NCBI RefSeq assembly: GCF_000745775.1
Contig: NZ_JQJY01000002.1
Location: 310,001 to 374,000, forward strand
From: Flavobacterium sp. ASV13
Lineage (GTDB): Bacteria; Bacteroidota; Bacteroidia; Flavobacteriales; Flavobacteriaceae
Reading direction: 5' to 3'
DNA: 64,000 nucleotides
Shown here: positions 63,339 through 64,000 of the stretch, one piece after another
Numbering within the stretch: position 1 is the stretch's first letter
Layout: the number at the start of each line of letters is the position of its first letter
The notes under the pieces: model-generated
Told to the model about the DNA's origin: nothing
What the model saw: only the letters and a program-made list of their open reading frames with translations
Databases searched by the model: none
Program-made: the position numbers and the translations under genes

Positions 63339-64000
63339 TTAAGAAAATTTAAAAGACTCCATTAGATTAATCTTTTTCAATAAGTGTCCGATGCTAACTT
63401 CTCCTATTTGATCATAACGAGATATGCTCTCTAAAGCATGAAGAAAATTAGCCCCATCTTCTGATTTATCAACTACAGATTTAATTACTAACACATTGTT
63501 TCCTGATTCATATTTATACAATTTATTCCTAAAATAGGGATAATTCAAATAAATATTATATGAGTTTACTAAATATGCTTCAAGCCATAAAATTTCTCGC
63601 TCCGTATCTTCAGAAATGCTACCAGAAACAATTCTTAAAAACTCATCTTGCAATAACTCAATACTAATCTCCTTTTGATTTATTCTATTATACAAATCTT
63701 GTTCTATATTTTTCAAAAAAACTAAAAATAAATATAAAGATGGGATAACAAAGCTATTGTTAGCAAAAGCTCTTAATGCAATTCTCGAATGTGAAAATAT
63801 TTTTTCTTGTTGGCGCAATGTAATTTGATTGTTAGCAAACAGAACCGAACATATACTTAAAAAATTATTTTTATCAGATGCTAATTGTCTGTACTGTTTA
63901 CGATCTGCTGATTCAAAGAACTCATCAAATTCAAAAAAGCCATAAAGGTAATTATAAAAAGAGTTTGACTCAGGCTCAGGAAGAGAGTATTCTATATCTA
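63339..64000 (-). CDS. Partial P-loop NTPase, KAP-like C-terminal part
   Basis: The reading frame stays open to the window edge, so 63339-64000 (219 residues) is only the C-terminal part of a longer protein; the TTG at 63818 is not the start. The first visible part (DIEYSLPEPESNSFYNYLYGFFEF, split here as DIEYSLPEPE and FFEFDEFFES) and ITLRQQEKIFSHSRIALRA resemble the post-Walker region of KAP-type NTPases, where an LR-x-x-E-x-I helix follows a PEP segment. The rest is helical with a hydrophobic patch (VIPSLYLFLVFL). The Walker motifs would lie outside the window, so the family call is provisional. Confidence 0.55.
   Translation of the reverse strand, partial: DIEYSLPEPESNSFYNYLYGFFEFDEFFESADRKQYRQLASDKNNFLSICSVLFANNQITLRQQEKIFSHSRIALRAFANNSFVIPSLYLFLVFLKNIEQDLYNRINQKEISIELLQDEFLRIVSGSISEDTEREILWLEAYLVNSYNIYLNYPYFRNKLYKYESGNNVLVIKSVVDKSEDGANFLHALESISRYDQIGEVSIGHLLKKINLMESFKFS

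Noticed and set aside
63339..63818. Complete 159-residue gene starting at a TTG
   Set aside because: The frame continues without a stop to the window edge with sensible protein sequence, so the TTG is internal.

Overview
The window looks like a chromosomal segment of a Flavobacterium (Bacteroidota). It is AT-rich and has no clear Shine-Dalgarno pattern. Promoters follow the Bacteroidota pattern (TTTG, about 18-20 bases, then TAnnTTTG). It carries a SusCDE system and a type IX secretion sorting domain, and it is littered with dispersed hairpin repeats typical of flavobacteria. I name no species.

Region 1 (100-20742) is a complete maltodextrin/starch locus. On the minus strand susC-susD-susE and a very large T9SS-secreted GH13 amylase form one operon, with a terminator-like hairpin before the amylase. 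On the plus strand a LacI-type regulator is followed by a GPH-type sugar permease, beta-phosphoglucomutase, a GH65 maltose phosphorylase, a SusB-type GH97 alpha-glucosidase, a periplasmic SusA-like GH13 and a lipoprotein GH13. Read together: polymer is cut outside the cell, oligosaccharides enter through SusCD, are trimmed in the periplasm, cross the inner membrane and are split by phosphorolysis, and beta-glucose-1-phosphate becomes glucose-6-phosphate.

Region 2 (20740-33300) is housekeeping: GDPD, an HI0933-type flavoprotein, HAD phosphatase, Crp/Fnr regulator, MBL hydrolase, a tandem triplet of paralogous secreted proteins, TspO, two mevalonate-pathway GHMP enzymes, DUF502, a UbiA prenyltransferase, a candidate structured RNA and an RluB-type pseudouridine synthase. 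Region 3 (33359-46264) holds small membrane and lipoproteins, a GT2/flippase-like pair, ruvC and hemW separated by an accessory KAP NTPase, a GxxExxY gene enclosed by inverted-repeat arms, and several small enzymes. Region 4 (46500-54417) has a TonB receptor with a beta-propeller phytase, pckA, DUF423 and a saccharopine-dehydrogenase-like enzyme behind a promoter built into a perfect inverted repeat.

Region 5 (54633-60304) is a BlaI/BlaR1-like sensing cluster without a beta-lactamase. BlaI is followed by an M56 membrane peptidase fused to an N-acetylmuramoyl-L-alanine amidase domain and a second M56 peptidase fused to a TonB C-terminal domain. A nearby lipoprotein gene has a TACAAATGTA operator on its -7 box, and a ten-copy heptamer repeat lies upstream of blaI. 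Region 6 (60575-64000) has an M20 dipeptidase, tRNA-Leu(UAG) with a textbook promoter and, beyond it, an accessory minus-strand cassette: the C-terminal part of a KAP-like NTPase (cut by the window end), a three-helix membrane protein and an overlapping 34-residue peptide. The best candidates for undescribed biology are this cassette and the M56-amidase/M56-TonB operon.
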